Source of the DNA: Bacteroidota bacterium
GTDB lineage: Bacteria > Bacteroidota > Ignavibacteria > UBA10030 > UBA8401
Reading direction: 5' to 3'
Assembly (NCBI GenBank): GCA_008933835.1
Contig: WBUG01000024.1
Coordinates: 1-45,824, forward strand
Length of the DNA: 45,824 nt
Under the pieces are notes generated by a model that worked only from the letters and a program-made list of their open reading frames with translations, searched no databases and was not told where the DNA came from. The translations under genes and the position numbers were made by a program. Each line of letters opens with the position of its first letter. Within the stretch, counting starts at the first letter, position 1. Shown here piece after piece: positions 32,728-40,829 of the stretch.

Positions 32728-33287
32728 AGCCCGCCCCTCTCCTCATCGTGAAAGACCGGACCGCCTGGCGCTCCTGGCTCGCCAAACACCACCGTACCGC
32801 AAAAGAGATCTGGCTCGTCTACTATAAAAAAGAGAGCGGTCTCCCGCGCATCCCCTACACCGACGCGGTGGAAGAGGCGCTCTGCTACGGCTGGATCGAC
32901 AGCACGATGCGTCCGCTGGACGCCCGCTCGTTCGCCCAGCGCTTCTCCCCCCGCCGTCCCAAGAGCGACCTCTCCGAGCTGAACAAGGAGCGCATCCGCC
33001 GGCTCATCCGCTCGAAAAAGATGCGCAAGGCGGGACTGGACGCCGTGCGGCACCACATGGACGCCATCACCGGCACGCCGAAGGAGTTCCGCTTCCCGCC
33101 GGACATCGTCGCGGCCATCCGTCGGCATCCGAAGGCCTGGAAGCATTACCGCGCCTTTCCCCTCTCCTACCGCCGTATCCGCATCGGCTGGATCGACGGC
33201 GCACGCGCCCGTCCCGAAGAGTTCGACAAACGCCTCCGCTACTTCATCGCCAAGACGGAGAAGAACGTCAAGTTCGGAATGAAGTGA
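32724..33287 (+). CDS. YdeI/OmpD-associated family protein
   Basis: This 187-residue protein begins with WRSWLAKHHRTAKEIWLVYYKKESG and contains EEALCYGWIDS and RFSPRRPKS, all diagnostic for the YdeI/OmpD-associated family. Some members are linked to resistance to antimicrobial peptides or to bacteriocin protection, but the mechanism is not known. It overlaps the STAS-like gene by 4 bp. A GTG of the kinase frame overlaps its TGA at 33284, although the kinase more likely starts later. Confidence 0.9.
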   Translation: MKPAPLLIVKDRTAWRSWLAKHHRTAKEIWLVYYKKESGLPRIPYTDAVEEALCYGWIDSTMRPLDARSFAQRFSPRRPKSDLSELNKERIRRLIRSKKMRKAGLDAVRHHMDAITGTPKEFRFPPDIVAAIRRHPKAWKHYRAFPLSYRRIRIGWIDGARARPEEFDKRLRYFIAKTEKNVKFGMK

Positions 33288-33329
33288 ACGGACCGGCCGG
33301 AAGCCGGCGCATGGCACCGCCGGACCTTC

Positions 33330-33360
33330 TTGAACTCTTCTCCAACTTCCCCTACATTGC
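33330..33360 (+). promoter_or_regulatory. Candidate internal promoter of the LytS/LytR pair
   Basis: TTG at 33330-33332, 20 bp, TACATTGC at 33353-33360. The spacing fits the Bacteroidota type and the -7 box is one base off TAnnTTTG. If used, transcription would start around 33366, almost at the GTG start codon at 33368, giving a leaderless mRNA. Confidence 0.35.
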
Positions 33361-33367
33361 GTCACCC

Positions 33368-35077
33368 GTGAGGCGACCCCTTCCGCCATATTTCCGCTTC
33401 GGCGCGCTGTTCTTCGTTCTCACCGCCGCACACCTCCGCGCAGCCGATCCGGACACGGTGGACGCGGCGGCGGACCGGCTCACCGAACTCCGGCATTGGA
33501 GCGTCACCCGCGACACCGCGCCGCATTCCCCGCTCGTCGCCGTGCACGACACGCTCCGGCTCCCCCTCACCGAAGCCGTTCAGAGCGACACACTGAACAA
33601 GGGGAATTGGCTCGTCGCGACGGACATCGTGCTCGACCGGACACCGGAGGCACCCTGGGCGTTGTTCCTCTCCAACATCACGACGGCGTACGACGTGTAC
33701 TGGGACGGCGTCCGCATCGGACGGAACGGCCTCATTGGCACCGGCGAATCCTCCGAGACGCCGGGCCTGCTCCATGTCCGCACCCTCATCCCCGCGCATC
33801 TGCTGACCGCCGGACGCCACACCGTCCTACTCCGTCTTTCCCATCACCGCACGCTGTACGGGTGGGAATGGTACAACGGCCGTTCCGCGCTCGGTCCGTA
33901 CGATGCCGGCGTCGATGAGCTCTTCCGGACGTACGGCCGGACCTTCTTCACCCTCGGGATCCTCTTCATCCCGCTCGTGCTGAACCTCTTCCTGTTCTTC
34001 TCGCGGGAGAACGCCGCCGGACACCTGCTGTTCAGCCTGGTCTGCATCGTCGTCATGCTGGATGCCGTGACGAGCCTCGTTCCGGCGTTCGCCGATGTTC
34101 CCTCCACCTTCGTTCAATGGCAGGTGGTCATCTACCATACCCTCACGCTCGCGTTCACGATGCTTCTCCCGGCGTTCCTGCTCCGATTCTTCTCCTTCCC
34201 GACGGCGTGGAACGTCCTCATCCTGGCCGTGACGGCGGCCGTCTACCTGTTCATCGCCGACACGACGCACCTCTTCGGAGCGATGTCCGTCACGGTCCTT
34301 CTCCTCAGCAGTGCCGTCACGGCGGCGGCGCTCCGGGCGAAGCGGGACGGCGGTCTTCTGATGGCGGCAGGGCTCGCTGCCGGACTGGCGGCGTACATCC
34401 TCGGCGCGGCGTTCACGGGACTGGCCGCGGTGATGGTGGTCTGTACGAGCATCTCCATCGGACGGGAGTTCGTCGTGACGGAACGGGCGCAGCGCGAGGC
34501 GAGGCTCCGCGCCGCGCATCTGGAGAACGAACTGCTCCGCACGCATGTCAATCCGCACTTCCTGCTGAACACGCTCACGTCGGTCATCGTCTGGCTGCGG
34601 CGTGAACCGGCGTCGGCCGTCGTCCTCGTTGAAGCGCTCGCAGACGAGTTCGCCCGCGTGCTCGGCATGTCCGGACGGAACGAGGTGACGCTGCGCGAAG
34701 AACTGGAGCTCTGCCGGACGCATCTGAAGATCATGAACCTGCGGAAGGGGGCCGCCTTCACGCTGGAGACCGAGGGGGTGGACGAAGAGGATCGGGTGCC
34801 GCCGCTGCTGTTCCACACGCTCATCGAGAACGGTCTGACGCACGGATACGAAGGACGGAACGAAGGGCGCTTCCGGCTGCACCGTACGCGCACCGAGCGC
34901 AGCGTCCGCTACGTGCTCAGCAACGACGGCGGCGGCTCCGGCGATACGTCCGGGAACGGATTCGGCTTTCGGTACGTGCGGAGTCGCCTGGAAGAACGTC
35001 ATCCCGGCCGCTGGTCCTTCCGCTCCGGCACGACACCGCAGGGATGGGAAACGGTCATCGACATCACGGACGCCTGA
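33368..35077 (+). CDS. LytS-type sensor histidine kinase with extracellular jelly-roll and 7TM sensor
   Basis: This is a protein of about 569 residues. The GTG at 33368 starts a good signal sequence (MRRPLPPYFRFGALFFVLTA, then HLRA). ATG 33311 or GTG 33284 would add a non-signal lead, so the start is uncertain. A beta-rich periplasmic domain follows (about 30-190; ALFLSNITTAYDVYWDGVRIGRNG), like the 7TMR-DISM extracellular domain. Then come about seven membrane helices (about 200-375) and a short kinase of the His_kinase (LytS/YpdA) type. The phospho-acceptor lies in RTHVNPHFLLNTL and the ATP site in LIENGLTHGYEG. Its stop overlaps the response-regulator start (TGATG), so it and the next gene form one two-component system. 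Confidence 0.88.
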   Translation: MRRPLPPYFRFGALFFVLTAAHLRAADPDTVDAAADRLTELRHWSVTRDTAPHSPLVAVHDTLRLPLTEAVQSDTLNKGNWLVATDIVLDRTPEAPWALFLSNITTAYDVYWDGVRIGRNGLIGTGESSETPGLLHVRTLIPAHLLTAGRHTVLLRLSHHRTLYGWEWYNGRSALGPYDAGVDELFRTYGRTFFTLGILFIPLVLNLFLFFSRENAAGHLLFSLVCIVVMLDAVTSLVPAFADVPSTFVQWQVVIYHTLTLAFTMLLPAFLLRFFSFPTAWNVLILAVTAAVYLFIADTTHLFGAMSVTVLLLSSAVTAAALRAKRDGGLLMAAGLAAGLAAYILGAAFTGLAAVMVVCTSISIGREFVVTERAQREARLRAAHLENELLRTHVNPHFLLNTLTSVIVWLRREPASAVVLVEALADEFARVLGMSGRNEVTLREELELCRTHLKIMNLRKGAAFTLETEGVDEEDRVPPLLFHTLIENGLTHGYEGRNEGRFRLHRTRTERSVRYVLSNDGGGSGDTSGNGFGFRYVRSRLEERHPGRWSFRSGTTPQGWETVIDITDA

Positions 35078-35787
35078 TGCGCATCCTCATCGTGGAAGAC
35101 GAACGGCCGACGGCGGAGGACATCCGCGCTCTGGCGGAACGGCTGTTGAAGAACGATCGTCCTTCGGTCCGCATCGCGACGACGCTCGGCGAGGCGCTCG
35201 CGGCGCTGGACGAGGAGCCGGCGGACGCGGTACTGCTGGACCTGAACCTCCACGCAAAGGACGGTTTCGACGTGCTGCAGCACATGACGAGCGAAGCCTT
35301 CCAGACCATCGTCATCTCCGCCAACATCCACCGCGCCATCGAAGCGTACGAACACGGCGTGCTCGATTTCATCCCCAAGCCGTACACGATGGAGCGGCTG
35401 AAGACCGCCTTCGACCGTCTGAAGAAGGGACGGGCGCCGGAGGCCGCGCCGTTAAAGTTCCTCTCCGTGAAGAGCGGCCGCGGCATCCAAGTCGTACCGC
35501 TGGCCGACGTCCGCTTCTTCCGTTCCGCCAACGTCTACGTGGAACTCCACCTCGCCGACGGCCGTACGCTGCTCTACGGCAAGCCGCTGAAGTCCCTTCT
35601 CCCGCTCCTTCCGCCGCGGTACGTCCGTCTCCACAAGTCGTACGTGGCTGACGCGGAGTCCATCGTGCGGCTCGAAAGCCATGGCGGCGGCGAATACCGC
35701 GCCGTGCTGAAGAGCGGCGACGTCCTGCCGGTGAGCCGCCGGGAGGTCTCCGCACTGAAATCCAAACTCGGTCCCGCCTTCGGCTGA
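35077..35787 (+). CDS. LytTR-family response regulator
   Basis: This 236-residue protein has a receiver domain (residues 1-115; acidic VEDE, phospho-acceptor in LLDLNLHAKDG, and FIPKPY) and a LytTR DNA-binding domain (about 130-236: LKFLSVKSGRGIQVVPLADVRFFRSANVYVELHL, PPRYVRLHKSYVADAESI). It is the partner of the upstream kinase, with a 1-bp overlap of stop and start. Targets are unknown. The start at 35077 (MRILIVEDE) is certain from the receiver fold; an ATG 11 codons earlier is spurious. Confidence 0.95.
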   Translation: MRILIVEDERPTAEDIRALAERLLKNDRPSVRIATTLGEALAALDEEPADAVLLDLNLHAKDGFDVLQHMTSEAFQTIVISANIHRAIEAYEHGVLDFIPKPYTMERLKTAFDRLKKGRAPEAAPLKFLSVKSGRGIQVVPLADVRFFRSANVYVELHLADGRTLLYGKPLKSLLPLLPPRYVRLHKSYVADAESIVRLESHGGGEYRAVLKSGDVLPVSRREVSALKSKLGPAFG

Positions 35788-35971
35788 CCTCCGCTCCCCG
35801 GGAATGTGATCGCGGACTTCCGGCTCCCGTTCATTCATTCCTTCCCGCAGACCTTCCGGTGCCGTACACCAATCCGCAGTGCCGTTCACAAAGAACGGAC
35901 GAACCTTCCGCAGCGGTCTCCGTTCAGTGATGCGACGATATCCTATCGACATCACTCTCCGGAGAACGACC

Positions 35972-37441
35972 ATGCGACCATTCCGCCTCCTGTCCCTCTT
36001 CGCTTTTCTTGTGTTCCATTCACCGGACGCACCGGCACAGCCGGTACCGGCGGACAGTCTGTATCTGGGGCAAACGCCTCCCGGAACAGCTCCGGCCGTC
36101 TTCAGACTTCCGTTCACAGGCGGACTCCGCCCTGTGGAGCGCATCGCCATTTCGTCCGACGGTACGGAGATCTACTTCGGCGAGTTGAACACCTATCCTC
36201 CCAACATTCAAAAGGTGCGCTTCCTCCGGTACGCGGAGGGACGCTGGCAAGGACCGTCGCTGCTCTTCGACGGATTCGCCGCGCCTCGTTTGTCGGCGGA
36301 CGACAGCGTGATGTACGTGCAGTCCAACATCAACGATTTCTCGACGACGTACATCTCGCACCGCACCGCGCAGGGATGGAGCGCCCCGGTCCGGCTCTTC
36401 GACACCGATCAGCAGACGCATTATTTCCAGACCACCGGAGCCGGGAACGGCTACCTTTCGTCCAATCCTCCTTCTTCCCCCGCCAAGCGCGACATCTGCC
36501 GGCTCATCGTCAGCGGAACGGACTCGCTGATCAGTACGCTGGGAGCGCCCATCAACACCCCGGCGGACGAGAACGATCTCTTCGTCGCCGGGGACGAATC
36601 GTACCTCCTCTTCAGCCGCAATCTTTCACCGGGCGGGGATATCTATCTCAGTTTTCGGACCACCGACGGACGATGGACCAATCCGAAGCGGCTCCCTTCC
36701 CCCATCAACAAGAGCGGCGCCTCCTGGGAGTACGGACAGTTCGTCACGAAGGACGGCCAATACCTGTTCTACACCAGCGGAGGGACGACGATGAGCTCCT
36801 ACAACACGTACTGGGTGCGCATCGACGGCATCATCGACAGTCTGCGGCACACGAACTTCGTTCCGTACGTCCGGACGGCCGTTCCGGCGCTCACCACCGG
36901 CGGCGGTTCCTTCACCTACACGGTACCGGAGAGCACGTTCACGGACGACGACGGGAACGGAACGCTCGCGTATTCCGCCTCGCTGAACGGCGGCGAACCG
37001 CTCCCAGCCTGGTTGTCGTTCGATCCGGCGTTTCGGCGCTTCTCCGGAACCCCGCCGCAGAGCGTCACGCTCAACCTTCAACTCACCGCGACCGACCCCG
37101 CCGGCGCCAAAGCCGCCTGCACGTTCACGCTCACGGCCGTTGTGACGGGAGCGAACGAACGACGGCGTCCGGCGCCGGAACGGATGCAACTCCATCAGAA
37201 CCATCCGAATCCGTTCAATCCGGTGACGACCATCGGGTTCTCGATTCCGGAGAGGTCCGACGTCACCCTGTCGGTGCACGACGTACTGGGACGGGAGCTC
37301 GCCGCATTGCTTCGAGAGGAGCGTCCGGCCGGCACGCACACGGTACAATGGAGCGGCGAAGGGAACTCCGGCGGCATCTATTTCGCACGGCTCCGCTCCG
37401 GAGCGCACACGCAGGTGATCCGTATGGCATTGGTGAAATGA
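35972..37441 (+). CDS. T9SS-exported protein with PD40-like propeller and cadherin-like domain
   Basis: This 489-residue protein has a signal peptide (MRPFRLLSLFAFLVFHSPDAPA). Residues about 40-300 hold repeats such as ERIAISSDGTEIYFGEL, APRLSADDSVMYVQSN, and GQFVTKDGQYLFYTSGG, typical of PD40/TolB-type propeller blades. Residues about 310-390 (VPALTTGGGSFTYTVPESTFTDDDGNGTLAYSASLNGG) form a dystroglycan-type cadherin-like domain. The last 80 residues (QLHQNHPNPFNPVTTIGF to IRMALVK) form a standard C-terminal T9SS sorting domain. GGAG lies 7 bp before the ATG. It is probably surface-attached or secreted; its ligand is unknown. Confidence 0.85.
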   Translation: MRPFRLLSLFAFLVFHSPDAPAQPVPADSLYLGQTPPGTAPAVFRLPFTGGLRPVERIAISSDGTEIYFGELNTYPPNIQKVRFLRYAEGRWQGPSLLFDGFAAPRLSADDSVMYVQSNINDFSTTYISHRTAQGWSAPVRLFDTDQQTHYFQTTGAGNGYLSSNPPSSPAKRDICRLIVSGTDSLISTLGAPINTPADENDLFVAGDESYLLFSRNLSPGGDIYLSFRTTDGRWTNPKRLPSPINKSGASWEYGQFVTKDGQYLFYTSGGTTMSSYNTYWVRIDGIIDSLRHTNFVPYVRTAVPALTTGGGSFTYTVPESTFTDDDGNGTLAYSASLNGGEPLPAWLSFDPAFRRFSGTPPQSVTLNLQLTATDPAGAKAACTFTLTAVVTGANERRRPAPERMQLHQNHPNPFNPVTTIGFSIPERSDVTLSVHDVLGRELAALLREERPAGTHTVQWSGEGNSGGIYFARLRSGAHTQVIRMALVK

Positions 37442-37478
37442 AATGAACGGACATCAAACATCGGCGACGGAGGATACC

Positions 37479-38405
37479 ATGAAAGCGGTGATGTATGAAC
37501 GGTACGGCGGGCCGGACGTGCTGGAAGTGCGCGACATTCCGGTCCCGCAGCCCGGACCGGGCGAAATGCTCGTGCGGGTCCGCTCTTCCATGGTCGCGTA
37601 CGGCGACTACCGCATGCGGAGTTTGAACCTTGAGGGAATACCGGCGGTAGAGCGGTTCCTGGCGCGCCTTGCGCTCGGGTTCCGCCACCCGAAGCGGCGC
37701 ATCCTCGGCATGGGGATCGCCGGCGACGTGGTGCGGCGCGGCGCGGGGGTGACCGGATTCATCGAGGGGGACAGCGTGGTGGCCGGACTGTGGCACCGGA
37801 TGCGGTTCGGGGGATATGCGGAGTACGTCTGTGCGGCAGCGGACGGTCCGGTCGAGGTCAAACCGCTGAACCTCGGTTACGACGAATCGCTCGCCGCCAT
37901 CGGCGGCATCGCGGCGCTGAGCCTGGTACGGAGGGCGGCGGTCCGGGCCGGTGAACATGTGGTAGTCTACGGAGCCTCCGGCGCGGTCGGCACCACCGCC
38001 GTACAGCTCGCGAAACACGCCGGCGCGGTCGTCACCGCGGTGTGCAGCGGACCGAACGGTGCGATGGTGCGGGCGCTGGGAGCGGACCGTGTCGTGGACT
38101 ATACGAAGGAGGATTTCACCGATTCCGGTGAACGATACGACGCCGTGCTGGACGCTGTCGGAAAACTGACGGCGGCGAAGAGCACAAGGGCGCTGAAGCC
38201 GAACGGCCGCTCCCTCTCCGTGCTGACGAACGGTCATGCCTCCAGCGGCAGGCCGGAGATGTCCTATCTGCTCTCGCTGGCGCAGCACGGGGCATTAACG
38301 CCGGTCATCGACCGGACCTATCCGTTGGAACGAGCCGCGGAAGCGCACCGGTACGTGGAAAGCGGCCGGAAGCGCGGTAACGTTCTGCTGCATTGCGATC
38401 GATGA
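37479..38405 (+). CDS. Medium-chain dehydrogenase/quinone reductase-like NAD(P) oxidoreductase
   Basis: This 308-residue enzyme is a zinc-independent member of the MDR superfamily. The catalytic domain begins MKAVMYERYGGPDVLEVRDIPVP, a start supported by CGGAGG eight bases before the ATG. The nucleotide-binding motif is VVVYGASGAVGTTAVQLAK, followed by GADRVVDYTKEDF. The cysteine set for structural zinc is absent. It probably reduces quinones or enones with NADPH. It lies 37 bp after the T9SS cargo gene and 22 bp before a small exported-protein gene; co-transcription is likely. Confidence 0.9.
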   Translation: MKAVMYERYGGPDVLEVRDIPVPQPGPGEMLVRVRSSMVAYGDYRMRSLNLEGIPAVERFLARLALGFRHPKRRILGMGIAGDVVRRGAGVTGFIEGDSVVAGLWHRMRFGGYAEYVCAAADGPVEVKPLNLGYDESLAAIGGIAALSLVRRAAVRAGEHVVVYGASGAVGTTAVQLAKHAGAVVTAVCSGPNGAMVRALGADRVVDYTKEDFTDSGERYDAVLDAVGKLTAAKSTRALKPNGRSLSVLTNGHASSGRPEMSYLLSLAQHGALTPVIDRTYPLERAAEAHRYVESGRKRGNVLLHCDR

Positions 38406-38427
38406 ACATCATATACAAAGGACGACC

Positions 38428-39075
38428 ATGAACACGACCATCATCACTTCCATCTTTCTCTGCCTCCTCATCGCCGTGCCGGCGGAGGGTCAGGACGTTC
38501 CGCCGTCATCCGGGGATCCCGGAGAGCATCTCTTCTCCTCACGCCGCTTTTCGGTGAGCACGTCGTACCTCTCCCTCATGAACTTCGGCGAGGAGAAGAC
38601 CAACACGCACCATTACGAGGTCCACATCAAGTATCATCTCACGCCCAAGGACAAGATCGGCATCAAGGCGGCGACGTGGAAGCTCTTCGCGCCGATGGGG
38701 ATCCAGTTCTGGGAACCCGAATTCCTGCAGGAGGGCTCGTTCTTCCCAGGACGGCTCCGCGAGAGCGGTATCGGGGTGTCGTATCAACGGCTCCTGTGCG
38801 GCGGACTGTTCGCTTCGGTGGAGGTGCTGCCGCTCTACAAGACGTATCTGGACGAAGGGAACAACATCGTCGGGCACGGCTTCAAGCTCTACACGACCGC
38901 TCATCTTGGATACCATTTCTTCCTGCTCGACGGTGCGATGTTCATCGAACCCCAGGTGCATTGCAACTACTGGCCCATCGATACGAACGTTCCGCCGGCG
39001 TTCAAGGAGGCCGAGAACCGTTGGGGGAATATCTTCCTCTTCGAACCGAACATCTATCTTGGATTCAATCTCTGA
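38428..39075 (+). CDS. Exported protein, probable small outer-membrane barrel
   Basis: This 215-residue protein has a signal peptide (MNTTIITSIFLCLLIAVPAEGQ). Amphipathic strands follow, with aromatic ends (STSYLSLMNFGEE, HHYEVHIKYHLTPKDKIGIKAA, FKLYTTAHLGYHFFLL), and a C-terminal strand IYLGFNL. These features fit a small outer-membrane barrel. No family is recognised. It may belong to the transcript that begins with the oxidoreductase upstream. Confidence 0.7.
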   Translation: MNTTIITSIFLCLLIAVPAEGQDVPPSSGDPGEHLFSSRRFSVSTSYLSLMNFGEEKTNTHHYEVHIKYHLTPKDKIGIKAATWKLFAPMGIQFWEPEFLQEGSFFPGRLRESGIGVSYQRLLCGGLFASVEVLPLYKTYLDEGNNIVGHGFKLYTTAHLGYHFFLLDGAMFIEPQVHCNYWPIDTNVPPAFKEAENRWGNIFLFEPNIYLGFNL

Positions 39076-39123
39076 ATAGAAAAATCTCATTCTTCTTTTT
39101 CACCTTTCTTCCATTCGATCCTT

Positions 39124-39834
39124 ATGTCTTTATCAAAACGCATCTGCATCATCGGCGCCTCCGGCAAGCTCGGCCGGTACATGGTCGCTCATGCCTTGGA
39201 GCGGGGGTACAAGGTGGTCGGGGTCTGCCGCGAGAAGAGCGTACCGAAGCTCGACCGGTTCAAGGGACGCATCACCATCCTCCCCGGCGCGACGAACGAC
39301 TGCGAGGTGATCCGGAAGGCGGTGAAGGGATGCACCGGCGTGCTGACGGTGGTGGTGCCGTGGGGACGTGCACGCTATGCGACTGGCACGGTGCAGGCGG
39401 TGCTGGACTTTGCCGAGCGCGATGCGCGGCTCATCTTCTCCTGCGGCTGGCATATCACGCGGGACGGGCAGGACCGCTTTTCCCGCCTGCTCCGCTTCCA
39501 GGAGCATCTGGCGCGGTGGCTCGGCTCCTTCACGCGCCTGCTGGACATCGACGACCAGATCGCGGCCTTCCGCCTCGTCTTTGCGAGCGATGCGAGATGG
39601 ACCGTCGTGCGCGGCAGCGACCTGGAAGAAGGGGAAAGCCAGGGCCTGCCTGTCTGGAGCCGTCATGTTGGAGATCCCGTGCTGGCGAGCAACCTCACCC
39701 GCCGCACAGATTTCGCCCTCTTCATGGTCTCCGCGCTGGAGATGGACGAGCTCATTCGCGAAGCCCCCGCCATCGTCGGTTGCGCGACGCCGTCCGCCGT
39801 TGCCCATGCGGTGCAGGGGCAGAATCCCGGGTGA
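39124..39834 (+). CDS. NAD(P)-binding Rossmann protein (atypical SDR, NmrA-like)
   Basis: This 236-residue protein has an N-terminal dinucleotide motif, ICIIGASGKLGRYMV (residues 7-21), followed by a basic residue region VCREKS that favours NADPH. LIFSCGWHITRDG occupies the place of the SDR catalytic segment; no YxxxK is evident, as in atypical SDRs. It could be a redox-sensing regulator or a reductase. The start at 39124 gives the proper Rossmann register. It stands 48 bp after the barrel gene and before a 303-bp gap. Confidence 0.85.
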   Translation: MSLSKRICIIGASGKLGRYMVAHALERGYKVVGVCREKSVPKLDRFKGRITILPGATNDCEVIRKAVKGCTGVLTVVVPWGRARYATGTVQAVLDFAERDARLIFSCGWHITRDGQDRFSRLLRFQEHLARWLGSFTRLLDIDDQIAAFRLVFASDARWTVVRGSDLEEGESQGLPVWSRHVGDPVLASNLTRRTDFALFMVSALEMDELIREAPAIVGCATPSAVAHAVQGQNPG

Positions 39835-40137
39835 TTGTCATATTCCAATCTCTGCCTTCTCTCCCCTCGTTCACCATGGTGTGATGTCCGATGCATCCCG
39901 TCCTCGTCTGAACGTATAGACATCATCCGCGAAAGACGCATACGTTCCCTCCCTCCCACTTGCACTTTCCGTTCTATTTTGATATTTAGATTCTTGCAAC
40001 ATCCGTTGCACGGCGATTCCATGCTTTCATTTCCAATGATGACCTTCCCGGCAAAGACTGACTGGATGTGGGGAAAAGTGCGTACGGGATACTGACCATC
40101 ATCGATCTTCACCACGATCATTCCTTCACGGAACGAA
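39835..40137. other. 303-bp gap with a weak promoter and a small hairpin
   Basis: No gene is credible here. A candidate promoter is TTG (39960-39962), 20 bp, TATTTAG (39983-39989). A small hairpin TGCAAC-ATCC-GTTGCA lies at 39995-40010, just downstream, and might act on the leader of the DUF2200 gene. Short open frames in this gap lack coding character. Base composition is lower in G+C than the flanking genes. Confidence 0.4.
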
Positions 40138-40488
40138 ATGGACAACACCCGCGTCTACCGAATGCCGTTCGCCAGCGTCTACCCGCATTATGTCGCGAAG
40201 GCGGAGAAGAAAGGACGCACCAAGAAGGAGCTGGACACGCTCATCTTCTGGCTCACCGGGTATGACGCGAGATCCCTGAAGAAGCACCTGGATGCGAAGA
40301 GCGACTTCGAGACCTTCTTCGCGGAGGCGCCGCGTTTCAATCCCGACGCCGCAAAGATCACCGGCCTCATCTGCGGCTACCGGGTGGAGGAGATCAAGGA
40401 ACCGCTGATGCAGAAGATACGGTATCTGGACAAGATCGTGGACGAACTGGCGAAGGGGAGAACGATGGAGAAGATCATGAGAAAGTGA
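40138..40488 (+). CDS. DUF2200 family protein
   Basis: This 116-residue soluble protein begins NTRVYRMPFASVYPHYVAKAEKKGRTKKEL and continues FWLTGYD, the diagnostic pattern of DUF2200. Function is unknown. Nearly its full length is family-conserved, so it is intact. A heptamer array follows its stop codon. Confidence 0.92.
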   Translation: MDNTRVYRMPFASVYPHYVAKAEKKGRTKKELDTLIFWLTGYDARSLKKHLDAKSDFETFFAEAPRFNPDAAKITGLICGYRVEEIKEPLMQKIRYLDKIVDELAKGRTMEKIMRK

Positions 40489-40498
40489 GAACACCGAT

Positions 40499-40557
40499 TA
40501 TGGAGAATGGTTGAAGGGAAATGATGAACGATGAACGAAGGATGATGCATGAGAACG
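40499..40557 (+). repeat. Heptamer array (AATGATG/AACGATG type) after DUF2200
   Basis: Units such as AATGATG, AACGATG, AACGAAG, ATGATGC and ATGAGAA follow one another with period 7 and one slip. The words are the same as in the arrays at 30285 and 42641. No TTTGTGA array follows here; the next gene begins 24 bp later. Confidence 0.6.
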
Positions 40558-40580
40558 GTGTGTGACAAGGGGCGGCGACG

Positions 40581-40829
40581 ATGGCGGGCGGTCCGATGAA
40601 CAAGAAGACATTCCCTTCTTTCATCAGATTGCCGGCGGAGCGCAATCCGCTGGGATATCTCGGTCTGCTCGGCTTCCTCGGAGTGCTGGGAGCGGTGTAC
40701 GACAATCCGGACCTGTACGACATGTACGGATTGTTCTCGCTGTTCGGACTGTTCTGGTATCGACGGAAGCGCAGCGAGGATGGGGAGAACGAGCGTTCCG
40801 GGACGTCGGCGATGAACGAGGAAGGATGA
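40581..40829 (+). CDS. Small membrane protein (DUF3796-like)
   Basis: This 82-residue protein has a hydrophobic double-glycine-rich segment (NPLGYLGLLGFLGVLGAVYD, about 22-41) and a second one (YGLFSLFGLFWYRRKR, about 49-64), then a charged tail. The pattern resembles small DUF3796-type membrane proteins. AAGGGG lies 8 bp before the ATG at 40581; a second ATG at 40596 is possible. Its stop overlaps the propeller-protein start by ATGA, so both are coupled. Confidence 0.65.
   Translation: MAGGPMNKKTFPSFIRLPAERNPLGYLGLLGFLGVLGAVYDNPDLYDMYGLFSLFGLFWYRRKRSEDGENERSGTSAMNEEG

Noticed and set aside
37443-37478. Upstream ATG at 37443 for the MDR oxidoreductase
   Set aside because: The ATG at 37479 has a proper GGAGG and matches the family N-terminus MKA; the earlier one has neither.
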